Source: Chloroflexota bacterium
Lineage (GTDB): Bacteria; Chloroflexota; Anaerolineae; Caldilineales; Caldilineaceae
Direction: 5' to 3'
NCBI GenBank assembly: GCA_016199425.1
Contig: JACQGT010000246.1
Coordinates: 1 to 19,748 of the forward strand
Length of the DNA: 19,748 nucleotides
The stretch's first letter is position 1, and every line of letters starts with the position of its first letter. The translations under genes were made by a program, and so were the position numbers. Of this stretch, positions 8,255 to 16,402 are shown one piece after another. Under the pieces are notes generated by a model. It ran no database searches, had not been told where the DNA came from, and saw nothing but the letters and a program-made list of their open reading frames with translations.

Positions 8255-9421
8255 TCAGTGATAGGGATCGGCAGCATCGCGCATGCCATCGCCAAGGAAA
8301 TTAAACATGAGCACGGCGATCACGACGAAGACAACTGGCCACAGCGTCCAGGGCAGTTGTGCCACTGCCATAACATTTTGGGCATCCTGCAGCATTACAC
8401 CCCAGCTAATCGAGGGAGGTTGCAGACCGATTCCCAGGAAGCTCAGAGCAGTTTCACCTAGAATCATGTTGGGAACCGCAATCGTCAGCGAGACGATCAT
8501 ATAGCTGGCAAACCCCGGCAGCAGGTATTTGGCAATGATCGTCCACTCACTTTCGCCGTCCAGACGGGCGGCCACCACAAAGTCTTCCTCGCGTAGACTG
8601 AGAATCTTGCCACGCACAACACGCGCCAGTGTAGTCCAGCTCAGGGCGGAGAGAATAATTGTGATGGCGAAGTAGAGTTGAAAGTTGCTCCAGGTCGCAG
8701 GCAGCGCAGCCGCCAGCGACATCCACAACGGGATCGCAGGCAGAGAGACGAGCAGATCGATCAGACGCTGAATAATCTCGTCCACAGTTCCGCCCAAGTA
8801 ACCGGAGATGCCACCCAGGACCACGCCAATCATAAAACTCAAGGCAACCCCCACCAGACCTACAGTCAGCGAGATGCGCGCACCGAAAATAATGCGTGAG
8901 AAAACATCGCGACCGATGCGGTCGGTACCGAAGAGGAAGAGAGGCATGCCGCCCCGTTTGGTGCCGAACAGACGGAGATCTGTCTCAAAGAGGCCCCATA
9001 ACTTATACGGTTCGCCGCGGACGAACAATTGAAGCGGATTCATCTCGCCTGCATTGACTTTGTAAACCGACCGGGCTGTCACTGGATCCCGGGTGCGCAC
9101 TACCGTGTAGACAAAAGGCATCTTAAAACTTTGCGAGACCACATCGTAGATACGAATTGGGGTTGGCGGCCCAGAGGCCAGATCCTGGTAACGCGTCAGT
9201 GGATCGTGGGGCGCGATAAACTCGGCGAATATAGCCGTGATATAGAAGACCGCCAGGATCCACAAAGCCATCTGCGCCAGCTTGTGTCGCCGGAACTTCC
9301 ACCAAACCAACTGCCACTGCCCGGCCCGATAGAAATCCTCCGATTCCTCAAAGATGCGCTCCGCTGTTTCTACGCCGGGTAACTTGCGACGGAAGAGATT
9401 GGTGATGATCGACCATATCAT
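8255..9421 (-). CDS. Opp/Dpp-type ABC transporter permease (OppC/DppC-like) with long periplasmic insertion
   Basis: A 388-residue inner-membrane permease. After a cytoplasmic N-terminus (WWKFRRHKLAQ) and a first membrane helix at about 50-69, FIAPHDP is followed by an insertion of roughly 85 residues before the conserved GTDRIGRDVFSR at 165-176. Most OppC proteins have only a short stretch there and are about 300 residues long. Five more helices follow, with the coupling segment AARLDGESEWTIIAKYLLPG. The insertion includes PYKLWGLFETDLRLFG, a pattern I associate with PepT permeases linked to carbohydrate uptake, which supports but does not prove a sugar substrate. The start is fixed by AGGA 7 nt upstream of the ATG at 9419-9421. 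It lies 398 nt downstream of its partner permease, an unusually long gap holding a complex inverted repeat. Confidence 0.93.
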   Translation of the reverse strand: MIWSIITNLFRRKLPGVETAERIFEESEDFYRAGQWQLVWWKFRRHKLAQMALWILAVFYITAIFAEFIAPHDPLTRYQDLASGPPTPIRIYDVVSQSFKMPFVYTVVRTRDPVTARSVYKVNAGEMNPLQLFVRGEPYKLWGLFETDLRLFGTKRGGMPLFLFGTDRIGRDVFSRIIFGARISLTVGLVGVALSFMIGVVLGGISGYLGGTVDEIIQRLIDLLVSLPAIPLWMSLAAALPATWSNFQLYFAITIILSALSWTTLARVVRGKILSLREEDFVVAARLDGESEWTIIAKYLLPGFASYMIVSLTIAVPNMILGETALSFLGIGLQPPSISWGVMLQDAQNVMAVAQLPWTLWPVVFVVIAVLMFNFLGDGMRDAADPYH

Positions 9422-9668
9422 ATATGTGTCCTGACTGTATGAGCAGTGTATCTATTATTACGATGGACACTCCAAAAAAATAAGTGTCCGCGTCTTCACC
9501 TGGCACTCGACTGGCAAACTGCACTATGCAGCCCGGATGGGTATACTCATCTTGGGATAACCCTAAACAGATCACAAACCGGAGCCAGCTACAGGGCCTG
9601 ATCGATTGGGCGTGGCTAGTGCTGCGTCAAACATCACTTGATGAAACAACTGTAGGGGTGCCGGGTTC

Positions 9669-9815
9669 TGTTGACATTGCACCTCTGGCGGGGATGAATC
9701 CCGCTTCTCATAGCAAGAAGCGTCCTCAAGCGCTGGAGTGGAGTCGCCTCAGCGACTCTGCGGTGTCAGAAGCCGGATTCATTCCTGGGTGCGTTGCTTT
9801 GCGCCAATGTCAACA
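9669..9815. repeat. Nested imperfect inverted-repeat element between the permease genes
   Basis: Three nested pairs are visible: an outer 11-bp perfect match (9669-9679 with 9805-9815), a middle 18-bp match with two mismatches (9691-9708 with 9768-9785), and a central 7-bp hairpin with loop CTCA (9741-9758). The order and symmetry suggest a MITE- or REP-like element, or a processed RNA stem. It fills the right part of the 398-nt gap 9422-9819. The left part, 9422-9668, contains no gene or motif that I recognise. No transposase is present. Confidence 0.65.
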
Positions 9816-9819
9816 CGCC

Positions 9820-10821
9820 CTAGAGTCCCTCTGTGCTGCCAAAGCGAATCCGCGGATCGACTACGGCCAGCAACACATCGGAAATCAGACTGCCCAGCAG
9901 AGTTAAGCTGCCGATGATGAGCACGTAGCTACCGGCCAGGAACATATCTTGCGAGAGCAGGGCGCGCCACAATACCACGCCAGCGGTATCCAGATTGAGT
10001 ACGATATTGACCACAGTGCCGCCAGAGATAAACCAGGGCAACAACCAGCCAATGGTGCTGATCAAGGGGTTGATCGCGATCCGCACCGGGTAACGCATGA
10101 GCACCGAAAACTCGGACAACCCCTTGGCCCGGGCAACAGTCACGTACTGCTTGCGCAACTCGTCCAGCATAGTCGCGCGCATAATGCGAATGATGTTGGC
10201 GGTGCCGCCGACGCCCAGGATGACAATCGGAACCCAGATGCGGGTCATCATATCTTGCACCTTGCCCCAGCTCCACGGTTGCAGTTGATATTCGGATGAA
10301 AAGAGACCGCCCACCCGAACGTCAAACCAGGCAAAGGAAAAGTACATGATCACCAGCGCAAGAAGAAAGCCCGGCACGGCCAAGCCGATGAATCCCACCA
10401 GGGTGAAAAAGTAATCAGCAAATGTATATTGACGCACGGAGATGTAGATGCCGATGGGTAACGCCACAACCCAGACGAAAATCGTTGTCAAGAAAGCGAT
10501 CAAGAAAGTGAGCATGAGCCGCTCGCCAATCACCTCGTTTACAGGACGCCCCCACTGGAATGATTGGCCAAAGTACCCTTTCGTCAGGATATTACCAATC
10601 CAGGTAGTGTACTGAATGTACATGGGGCGATCAAGCGCATATTGCTTTGTCAATCGCTCGACTTCTGTCTGGTCAACTTGCATCCCTGAGGCGCGCAGGT
10701 TGTTGATGTGCTCGGTCAGGTAGTCGCCGGGCGGGAGTTGGATGATCGTGAAAGCAATAATAGATAGGAGAAAGAAGAGCGGGATCATGCGCAGGATGCG
10801 CTGGATAATAAAGGCAAGCAT
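9820..10821 (-). CDS. Opp/Dpp-type ABC transporter permease (OppB/DppB-like)
   Basis: A 333-residue inner-membrane permease with the typical OppB start MLAFIIQRILRMIPLFFLLSI, a first helix at about 8-28 followed by QLPPGDYL, a periplasmic loop, and five further helices. The cytoplasmic coupling segment YVTVARAKGLSEFSVLMRYPVRIAINPLIS carries the EAA-type motif that docks on the ATPases. The length is normal for the family. The ATG at 10819-10821 is preceded by GAGGAG with about 10 nt spacing. It starts 220 nt after the binding-protein stop; that gap contains two strong hairpins, so permease expression may be lower than that of the binding protein. The stop falls 5 nt beyond the inverted-repeat element. 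Confidence 0.94.
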   Translation of the reverse strand: MLAFIIQRILRMIPLFFLLSIIAFTIIQLPPGDYLTEHINNLRASGMQVDQTEVERLTKQYALDRPMYIQYTTWIGNILTKGYFGQSFQWGRPVNEVIGERLMLTFLIAFLTTIFVWVVALPIGIYISVRQYTFADYFFTLVGFIGLAVPGFLLALVIMYFSFAWFDVRVGGLFSSEYQLQPWSWGKVQDMMTRIWVPIVILGVGGTANIIRIMRATMLDELRKQYVTVARAKGLSEFSVLMRYPVRIAINPLISTIGWLLPWFISGGTVVNIVLNLDTAGVVLWRALLSQDMFLAGSYVLIIGSLTLLGSLISDVLLAVVDPRIRFGSTEGL

Positions 10822-10911
10822 AGACGAACTTCTCCTCTTCGTCTTTCAGAAACGAACTACTGAGGCCCGATCCGATTCCCCCGTTGACGAGGCGCCAGGC
10901 CGGAGGTCTGC

Positions 10912-10955
10912 CGGCAGTATCCAGGCAAGGTGTTCACCTTGCCTGGATACTGCCG
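10912..10955. promoter_or_regulatory. 21-bp perfect hairpin between binding-protein and permease genes
   Basis: Arms 10912-10932 and 10935-10955 are exact reverse complements with only two bases between them. On the minus strand it lies 87 nt past the binding-protein stop and is not followed by a T-run, so it resembles an mRNA-stabilising or partially terminating intercistronic hairpin more than a full intrinsic terminator. Confidence 0.75.
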
Positions 10956-10981
10956 ATGGTATCATCTAGCGAACATCTCAT

Positions 10982-11029
10982 CAAGCCCGCTACGGGCGAC
11001 CACAAGGGATCGCCCCTACTTCAGGCTTG
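10982..11029. repeat. REP-like nested hairpin after the binding-protein gene
   Basis: An outer stem CAAGCC/GGCTTG (10982-10987 with 11024-11029) encloses GGGCGA/TCGCCC (10994-10999 with 11010-11015). Read on the minus strand, the inner part begins GTAGGGGCGATCCC, which resembles short dispersed palindromes common in Chloroflexota and cyanobacterial intergenic DNA. GTAGGGG occurs again at 9652 and 19732. Confidence 0.55.
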
Positions 11030-11041
11030 CTCGAACACCAG

Positions 11042-13093
11042 TTACTGGCTACCGTCCGGGTAGAAAAAGGCCTCAGGATGGTAGGTGGAGATGCCATAGG
11101 AATCCCAACCCACCGGCACCTTAGGCCGGGGCAGGTTGCGCATGCTCTTGGGGAAGATCAGCGGCGCAGGACTTTCCAGAACGGACCCAACCGCCAGCGG
11201 ATTTTCGGCCAGCCAATCAAAGATCTTCTGGCCCGCCTCAACACGGGCGGCGTCATCCACAACCGTGTTCATCGTGTTGTAGTGGTCAAGGAGTGTCTTG
11301 ATCTCTTGCGGCGGTTCCTCGCCCAGAGTTCCTCCACTGGTGAACCATTGACCCCACAGCGGACCGCAGCCACCCTGACCAATGTCGGTTGGAATATACC
11401 AGCGCATCTCGATGGGCAGCAGCAGATCAGTGGCCCGGTCGGCATGCCAGCAGCCACAGTGAATCAATCCCTGGTTCCATCTCTCATTGTAGAGGGATAT
11501 CTGAATCTCTTTCGTCGTAGCCTGGATGCCAACCTCCCGCCAGAAAGTAGTGACGATCTCTGTAAACTCGGCAGTTGCCACGCCCACCCGCGGTCCGGCA
11601 TGTTCAATGTTGAACGCCAGTACGTCGCCGTCGGGGCGCAAGCGGAAGCCCTCGCTGTTGCGCTGATCCAATCCCATCTCGTCCAGCAACTGGTTGGCCA
11701 GTGCTGGATCGTACTGGGTCCAGGCGCTGCCGTACTTTTCTTTGTAATACTGTGAATTGGGCATAGGACCAAGCTGCCCCATCCTGGCCAGACCAAAGAA
11801 TAGATTCTGGTTGATCTCTTCCCGGTCGATGGCTACACTCAGAGCCTTGACGAAATTGGGATGGCGGACAATCTCCTGCAGCACAAGGTCTTCAGGTTGT
11901 GTGTGATTCGGGTAGAGCGTGTAGCGGTCGGTCATGCAGCTCAAGTAGTCCATGACCTGGTAGTTCTGGTTTGGTTCGTTCTCCTTATAGAGGGGATAGC
12001 GGGCGATGGAGACGTCGTGAGGACCCACATAATCCAACTCACCCTGGATGATCTTCTGCGTCACAATCTCATGTCTGGCGGCAAAGTCGATGCGCAGATC
12101 CTCAATGTAGGGGAGCTGCTGGCCGGCCTGATCGACCCTCCAGTAATAGGGGTTGCGTTTCATCAATACCAGGCCCTGTTGGGGTTCCTGGTCCACGATC
12201 CAGGCTGAGAGCATGGGGTACTCAGGCGAATTGGGTTGAGTGCCCCAGACAGTACGACCGCCCCGCTTGGCGTTGAACAGTTGCACCCAGTTGTCCATCT
12301 TCTCTGCCTTCATCAGCGCATTCAGTTCCTCTTCGCTCACATACGACTTGTGGAAGCGCTTGAGGTAGTGGCTGGGCATCAATCCGAATTCGTCCTGAAT
12401 GCGGCGGGTCAGGTAGGCGGCGAAATTCCCAAAAGGTGCAGCAAAGGTGACCTTGAAGGTAAAGTCGTCAATGATATCTACCTGCATCGGTTCGCCGCCC
12501 AGGCGATAGTACCAGGAAACCTGGGAGGTGATCTCTTTGTTCTGCAAAACGTCATTCCACCAGAAATCCACGTCCGCGGTGGTCACGGGAGCGCCATCAG
12601 ACCACCGCATCCCTTCGTGCATGTGGAGGGTGTAGGTCCTGGCATCATCGCTGACTTCCCAACTCTCGTAGAGGTTGGGGACGATGGTTTTCAGGTCCAG
12701 ATCCGAATAGGATAGGGAGCGCTCGGCAAACCAGCCGTACTGACTCACAAAACTCGCCGGGTCCAGGTGGATCATGCGCACCAGACCCCCATACTCGCCA
12801 ATCTCTTCCCGCGGCAGTACCAGGGGTGAATGGGGCAACCGTTCATCGACAGGCGGCAGTTCGCCACGGGCGACGAGTTCGGCCAGTCGCGGCGATTCCG
12901 AGTACTGGGATGGAGCTTCGCTAACTTCGATGGCGGCTTTAGCTGGCGCTTCGGCAGCGACTGGCCCCGTGCTTTCAACCCCTCCGTCCAGGATCTCCGG
13001 CGCAGGCCCGGCACACGCAGCCAGGACAGCGCTAGCTGTCGCTACTGCAGATAACTTCAAGAATTCTCGGCGTCGAATCTTGCGTTGCATCAT
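11042..13093 (-). CDS. ABC transporter solute-binding lipoprotein, SBP_bac_5 family, Tat-type signal
   Basis: A 683-residue extracytoplasmic binding protein that delivers substrate to the PepT permeases. The N-terminus MMQRKIRRREFLKLSAV has a twin-arginine motif, followed by a short hydrophobic stretch and lipobox LAAC (C27), then an Ala/Pro/Glu linker to about residue 60. The body has IGEYGGLVRM, LHMHEGMRWSDGAPVTTADVDFWWND and FVKALSVAIDREEINQNLFFG, all typical of the family. It is about 150 residues longer than E. coli OppA; this long class includes alpha-galactoside-binding AgpA-like proteins, hinting at an oligosaccharide ligand. ATG 13093 is chosen for GAAGGAG 7 nt upstream; an upstream ATG at 13138 would put extra residues before the Tat motif. 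It follows the unknown enzyme gene by 148 nt. Family is certain, ligand unknown. Confidence 0.93.
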   Translation of the reverse strand: MMQRKIRRREFLKLSAVATASAVLAACAGPAPEILDGGVESTGPVAAEAPAKAAIEVSEAPSQYSESPRLAELVARGELPPVDERLPHSPLVLPREEIGEYGGLVRMIHLDPASFVSQYGWFAERSLSYSDLDLKTIVPNLYESWEVSDDARTYTLHMHEGMRWSDGAPVTTADVDFWWNDVLQNKEITSQVSWYYRLGGEPMQVDIIDDFTFKVTFAAPFGNFAAYLTRRIQDEFGLMPSHYLKRFHKSYVSEEELNALMKAEKMDNWVQLFNAKRGGRTVWGTQPNSPEYPMLSAWIVDQEPQQGLVLMKRNPYYWRVDQAGQQLPYIEDLRIDFAARHEIVTQKIIQGELDYVGPHDVSIARYPLYKENEPNQNYQVMDYLSCMTDRYTLYPNHTQPEDLVLQEIVRHPNFVKALSVAIDREEINQNLFFGLARMGQLGPMPNSQYYKEKYGSAWTQYDPALANQLLDEMGLDQRNSEGFRLRPDGDVLAFNIEHAGPRVGVATAEFTEIVTTFWREVGIQATTKEIQISLYNERWNQGLIHCGCWHADRATDLLLPIEMRWYIPTDIGQGGCGPLWGQWFTSGGTLGEEPPQEIKTLLDHYNTMNTVVDDAARVEAGQKIFDWLAENPLAVGSVLESPAPLIFPKSMRNLPRPKVPVGWDSYGISTYHPEAFFYPDGSQ

Positions 13094-13241
13094 GGGTTTT
13101 CTCCTTCTTCCTCTGGGTGAATTTGTAGTTGACTTCAATTCACAGCTAGAACAGTTAAATATGACACTGCGTCGGAAAGACCATTAGAAAACTTGCACAG
13201 ACTGCTGGCACTCTTGAAATCAGGCGCTTAATGACAAATTC

Positions 13242-15833
13242 TCAACCGTCTGTGGAAAACGCAATCCGTAAGGCGTCTTCTCCAAACGCAGCGATCATTT
13301 CGGTGGCTGGCCACTCTGCTACACAGTGGCGTCCGTCGTAGTGGCGCTCATAACGCAGGCTCTGCTCCTGGTCGTTGATGGTCAAGGGCGCATCCCAGCC
13401 AAAGGTGATGAGGCTTTCCTGATGTTGATAGGTGACGGAATGGCCTGAAAATTGAACATGAGCGTCCCGTATCTGACTACAAAAATTGCCGAAGGAACCG
13501 TATTCCTCCACGTCGCCCATCTGACAGATCCAGATTGCGCCGTTGCCGGGGGCGCGTAGCTCTCGAAAAGCATTCCTCCCTTCTCTGATCAGGTGAAACG
13601 GCAACGATGCGGTCAGCGCCAGGTAGCCATCCCCTTTGCAGGCAAAGGCCCAATTGCCTGTAAGTTCATACTTGTCAAAGGCAAAAGTAGGGAAGTATGC
13701 ATGCGTGAAGTCGAGCCGGTCGTCGTCCAGCAGTTGGTAGATGGCTATCAGTAGATTCTTCCACTGGGCCACCCGCGGCAGCCGCCGATTGCCGCGCCAG
13801 AATCCAGAGGTAACCGCATCAGATTCACTCATACAGGCAGGGTGATTGGTAAAAACGATGGCGTCTGGACCTAAAGTGGCCTGCCAGATATGTTCTCGTT
13901 GACCTGTCTCTCCTGGCCGGTAATCCTGCGCGGCGGCAAGTAGATAGTGGGCCGTTTTATAGGCCGCTTTGTGGACCTCCCACGTATCGTCCGCTTTTCC
14001 CCGATGGCGCTCAGAGGACCAAAGTGGGGCCTGCGGAGATTCGCCCGCAATGGTGGCGATGATGGGTGGGAGGTCGTAATTATGGCAGCAAGCCAGGCTA
14101 ACAGGGCCTGCAATCTGCTGATTCCATGTGCCCATGCCCCACATTAAGCGGCTGATGCCGGCGGTTGGCACCAGATGGCCGTTCTTCACAGAGGCGGCGT
14201 CTGCATGGCGGCGGCTGGATCCACACACTCCCTGATAGCTGTTGAGGGCCAGGGCGAGGAAGATCTTATCCATCACAATACTGGACATTTCCCAGACATC
14301 TTCGTCTTGCGCCAGATCCACCAGATGAGAGAGTGCAATCAGGTGTAGCGCAAAGGAACTCGGTGTATCCCAGGCTTCGAAGCCATAGAGGGCGCACTCC
14401 TCCAGCCAGGTGAGCAGCCCCTCTCTTCCTCGGTCCCGTTGTTGCGTGCCTGTGAGTCCGCTGTTGCTGAAACGCTGCTGTGGGAAGCGCTCCCCGGCCA
14501 GCAGTTGGCAGGTGTGAAAGATGAGTCGCTGGTCGCTGGCGTGGAAATCCATCGCATCGCTGCCCGGTTCCTCGAGCGCAAAGCGATAGCCTTGAATGCA
14601 ATCCGCCAACGGTTCCAGCAGCGTCTTTGGCAAGTGGCTACTTTCGCCAAAGCGGCCGAGCATTCCCAGCAAGCCCAACAAGAGCAGGTTGCTGCCATCT
14701 TCCCGTCGATCCACACGCGTAATGGCGTCTTCGATGGCAGGCAAGCGGAGATCCTTCCACCAGCCAGCGGCCATCTTGGCGATTTCGGCGAATAGCCCTT
14801 CTTCGTAAGCTGCGAAGCGTAATGCCTCTTGCCGGCGTTCCGCGTAGGTGGCATAGGGGGTTCTGCTGTACTGTGTGCGCAGCAACACCAGCGGCAGTGT
14901 TCGCTGGTAGCGCACTTGCTGGTGATAGAATTCATTCGGGCCCGGCATCATCACCACTTCATAGTCGCCGTTGGGCACAGCGGCTGACTCTACAAAGATA
15001 CGGTCGCCGCTATCTTTCTCTTTGCCTTCGGCCTCGGCATAGATCCGATTGGGGATCCGTTGTAGGCGAGCCGCATAGTTGGCCGGCGCTTTCAACCCTG
15101 GCGGCCAGCGCAACACGATCTTATCGGGGCCGGAGTAGAGATCACGATCCAGGTACAGTTGTTGAAAGAATTCCTCAAAGAGTTGATAGCGGTTGGCGGC
15201 ATCTACAGCAATGGGAATATGAACCGGTGTTGGTCCAGCATTGAAATTCTCTAGGCGTAGGGAGAAGAGGTGGGGTGTAGCCCGAAGCGCGGCCATCTGC
15301 ATGCGAACCAGCAGGCGATTCCTACCAGCCACCAACTGAACAGAGACGCTGTTCGTGCCTGGCGGGCCATGAAAATGCTCTTCCTGGCGATAGAGATGCT
15401 CATCATTCAGCCACAGAGAGAACGGGCTGTTACTGGTGATGCTGACCGTAGATTCCTGGCAAACTTCATTGTCGATCTCACTGTAGGCCCAACTTTCCAG
15501 AAGAGCGCACGTGGAGTAGTAGCCACTGAAATCAAGGAAATGATCGTCGAGGCAACTTTGATATTCCCACATCAATTCCCCGCTGGATGTGGTGAACTTT
15601 CCGCGCTGCACCGGAGGCTCTGCTATCTTGATGGTAGACGCTTGGAGCAATTCGGCTGCCCTATCATGGGATCCATTCCCCAGATGGTTCAGAGATCCAA
15701 TATCTGGTCGATTGTCCTGGGCCTCCGCTGAAGTCACTGAAGGTCCTGCTATTAACCAGTTGTGGACGTATCCATCTATCAATGGATAACGGAGTGACGA
15801 AAATTTCAACAGTTGACCGTTAGATCCTGGCAT
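13242..15833 (-). CDS. Large protein of unknown function, possible alpha/alpha-toroid carbohydrate-active enzyme
   Basis: An 863-residue protein, not recognised with confidence. There is no signal peptide, so it is probably cytoplasmic. Residues about 90-200 look like a beta-sandwich: VSITSNSPFSLWLNDEHLY and GTNSVSVQLVAGRNRLLVRM, the pattern of jelly-roll sugar-binding domains in glycosidases. Residues about 330-690 are helical with repeated aromatic and hydrophobic segments (GMLGRFGESSHLP, WDTPSSFALHLIALSH, EVHKAAYKTAHYLLAAAQDY), suggesting an alpha/alpha toroid. The C-terminal part has THAYFPTFAFDKYELTG and ACKGDGYLALTAS, reminiscent of the beta-domain of heparinase II/III-like lyases. Catalytic residues cannot be assigned. 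It is first in the PepT operon, directly after a long structured leader. The ATG at 15831-15833 has no ribosome site, so the true start could lie slightly inside. Confidence 0.8.
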   Translation of the reverse strand: MPGSNGQLLKFSSLRYPLIDGYVHNWLIAGPSVTSAEAQDNRPDIGSLNHLGNGSHDRAAELLQASTIKIAEPPVQRGKFTTSSGELMWEYQSCLDDHFLDFSGYYSTCALLESWAYSEIDNEVCQESTVSITSNSPFSLWLNDEHLYRQEEHFHGPPGTNSVSVQLVAGRNRLLVRMQMAALRATPHLFSLRLENFNAGPTPVHIPIAVDAANRYQLFEEFFQQLYLDRDLYSGPDKIVLRWPPGLKAPANYAARLQRIPNRIYAEAEGKEKDSGDRIFVESAAVPNGDYEVVMMPGPNEFYHQQVRYQRTLPLVLLRTQYSRTPYATYAERRQEALRFAAYEEGLFAEIAKMAAGWWKDLRLPAIEDAITRVDRREDGSNLLLLGLLGMLGRFGESSHLPKTLLEPLADCIQGYRFALEEPGSDAMDFHASDQRLIFHTCQLLAGERFPQQRFSNSGLTGTQQRDRGREGLLTWLEECALYGFEAWDTPSSFALHLIALSHLVDLAQDEDVWEMSSIVMDKIFLALALNSYQGVCGSSRRHADAASVKNGHLVPTAGISRLMWGMGTWNQQIAGPVSLACCHNYDLPPIIATIAGESPQAPLWSSERHRGKADDTWEVHKAAYKTAHYLLAAAQDYRPGETGQREHIWQATLGPDAIVFTNHPACMSESDAVTSGFWRGNRRLPRVAQWKNLLIAIYQLLDDDRLDFTHAYFPTFAFDKYELTGNWAFACKGDGYLALTASLPFHLIREGRNAFRELRAPGNGAIWICQMGDVEEYGSFGNFCSQIRDAHVQFSGHSVTYQHQESLITFGWDAPLTINDQEQSLRYERHYDGRHCVAEWPATEMIAAFGEDALRIAFSTDG

Positions 15834-15848
15834 GTGTTGAACAACGTT

Positions 15849-15954
15849 CTAATACACCGCGGCGCAAATAACTACGCATTTCGAGTGCTCTCGCCGGGTC
15901 ACGGACCCAGCGGGGAGCAGGAACTGCTGAGACATTTGCGCCGCGCTGTACTAG
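15849..15954 (-). promoter_or_regulatory. Multibranched structured leader element before the unknown enzyme gene
   Basis: A closing stem of 20 bp with two mismatches pairs 15849-15868 with 15935-15954. Inside it are three small hairpins: CGAG-TGCT-CTCG (15882-15893), GGGTC-ACG-GACCC (15896-15908) and AGCAG-GAA-CTGCT (15917-15929). An alternative longer stem TGCTC/GAGCA would compete with the last. On the minus strand the element ends 15 nt before the ATG at 15833, where it could hide the ribosome site. It matches no riboswitch class I know; the T-box, SAM and cobalamin consensus motifs are absent. Confidence 0.55.
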
Positions 15955-15964
15955 TCTGTAAGTG

Positions 15965-16000
15965 AAAAATCAGACTTCGGGTAGGGAGGGTCTGACTTTT
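15965..16000 (-). terminator. Terminator-like hairpin in the leader of the PepT operon
   Basis: On the minus strand an 11-bp stem (15990-16000 with 15965-15975, one G-U pair) encloses a 14-nt loop and runs into five T residues. This is an intrinsic-terminator shape, also plausible in reverse. It lies about 260 nt downstream of the promoter at 16269-16297 and 130 nt before the first gene, with no minus-strand gene upstream of it that needs ending, so an attenuator role is likely. Confidence 0.55.
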
Positions 16001-16142
16001 GCTATGTGGGGTGGTAGCTAACTAAATTTGTTGTTGGGTGCGAGTAATAGAAAAATATGGGATAGAGTCGTTGGGCGATCAAACCTACTTCCGCAAAAGG
16101 CTTTGAACTTAAGGTCGTTCTTTTTCAGCTTACTTACATCAT

Positions 16143-16196
16143 TCAAGTTGCTAGAAGATAGCCGCTTGAGTTAATGACCACTAATCTGGAGTTCAT
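16143..16196 (-). other. Possible 17-codon leader ORF
   Basis: An ATG at 16194-16196 opens a 17-codon frame (MNSRLVVINSSGYLLAT) ending at TGA, inside the presumed leader transcript. It has no ribosome site and no run of one amino acid, so it may be chance. Confidence 0.15.
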
Positions 16197-16257
16197 GGGG
16201 AAGCAAATTTCAAAGGGAAAAATGCATGGCAGTGTAAGTCATAAGGTCCGACAATGC

Positions 16258-16277
16258 ATTCTAGCATGATTCTAGCA
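16258..16277. promoter_or_regulatory. 9-bp direct repeat with 11-bp period overlapping the promoter
   Basis: ATTCTAGCA occurs at 16258-16266 and again at 16269-16277, exactly one helical turn apart. The second copy covers the -10 element, so this is a candidate operator, or a duplication that created two tandem extended -10 boxes. Confidence 0.5.
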
Positions 16278-16297
16278 GAGTCTGAACAAGATGTCAA
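16269..16297 (-). promoter_or_regulatory. Sigma-70 promoter with extended -10 for the PepT operon
   Basis: On the minus strand TTGACA (16292-16297) and TAGAAT (16269-16274) are separated by 17 nt, and TGC precedes the -10 to make an extended -10 box. Transcription should begin near 16262 and read leftward to the gene at 15833, giving a leader of about 430 nt. The leader DNA is AT-richer than its surroundings; 16021-16080 is 24 of 60 G+C. No gene is seen between 15834 and 16402 apart from these regulatory features. Confidence 0.75.
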
Positions 16298-16402
16298 TAC
16301 CCAGTGCGACCCCCAGGGCCGGCGTAGCGAGTTGCGCAGCCGCGCAGAAAGGCTAGGCTGTCACCCTTCATCTGCACCCCCTGAATCTTTGCGCTGGTTG
16401 AC

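Noticed and set aside
9422..9906. Plus-strand 140-codon frame over the inter-permease gap
   Set aside because: It runs through the inverted-repeat element and into the antisense of the permease gene, with no ribosome site or family-like sequence.
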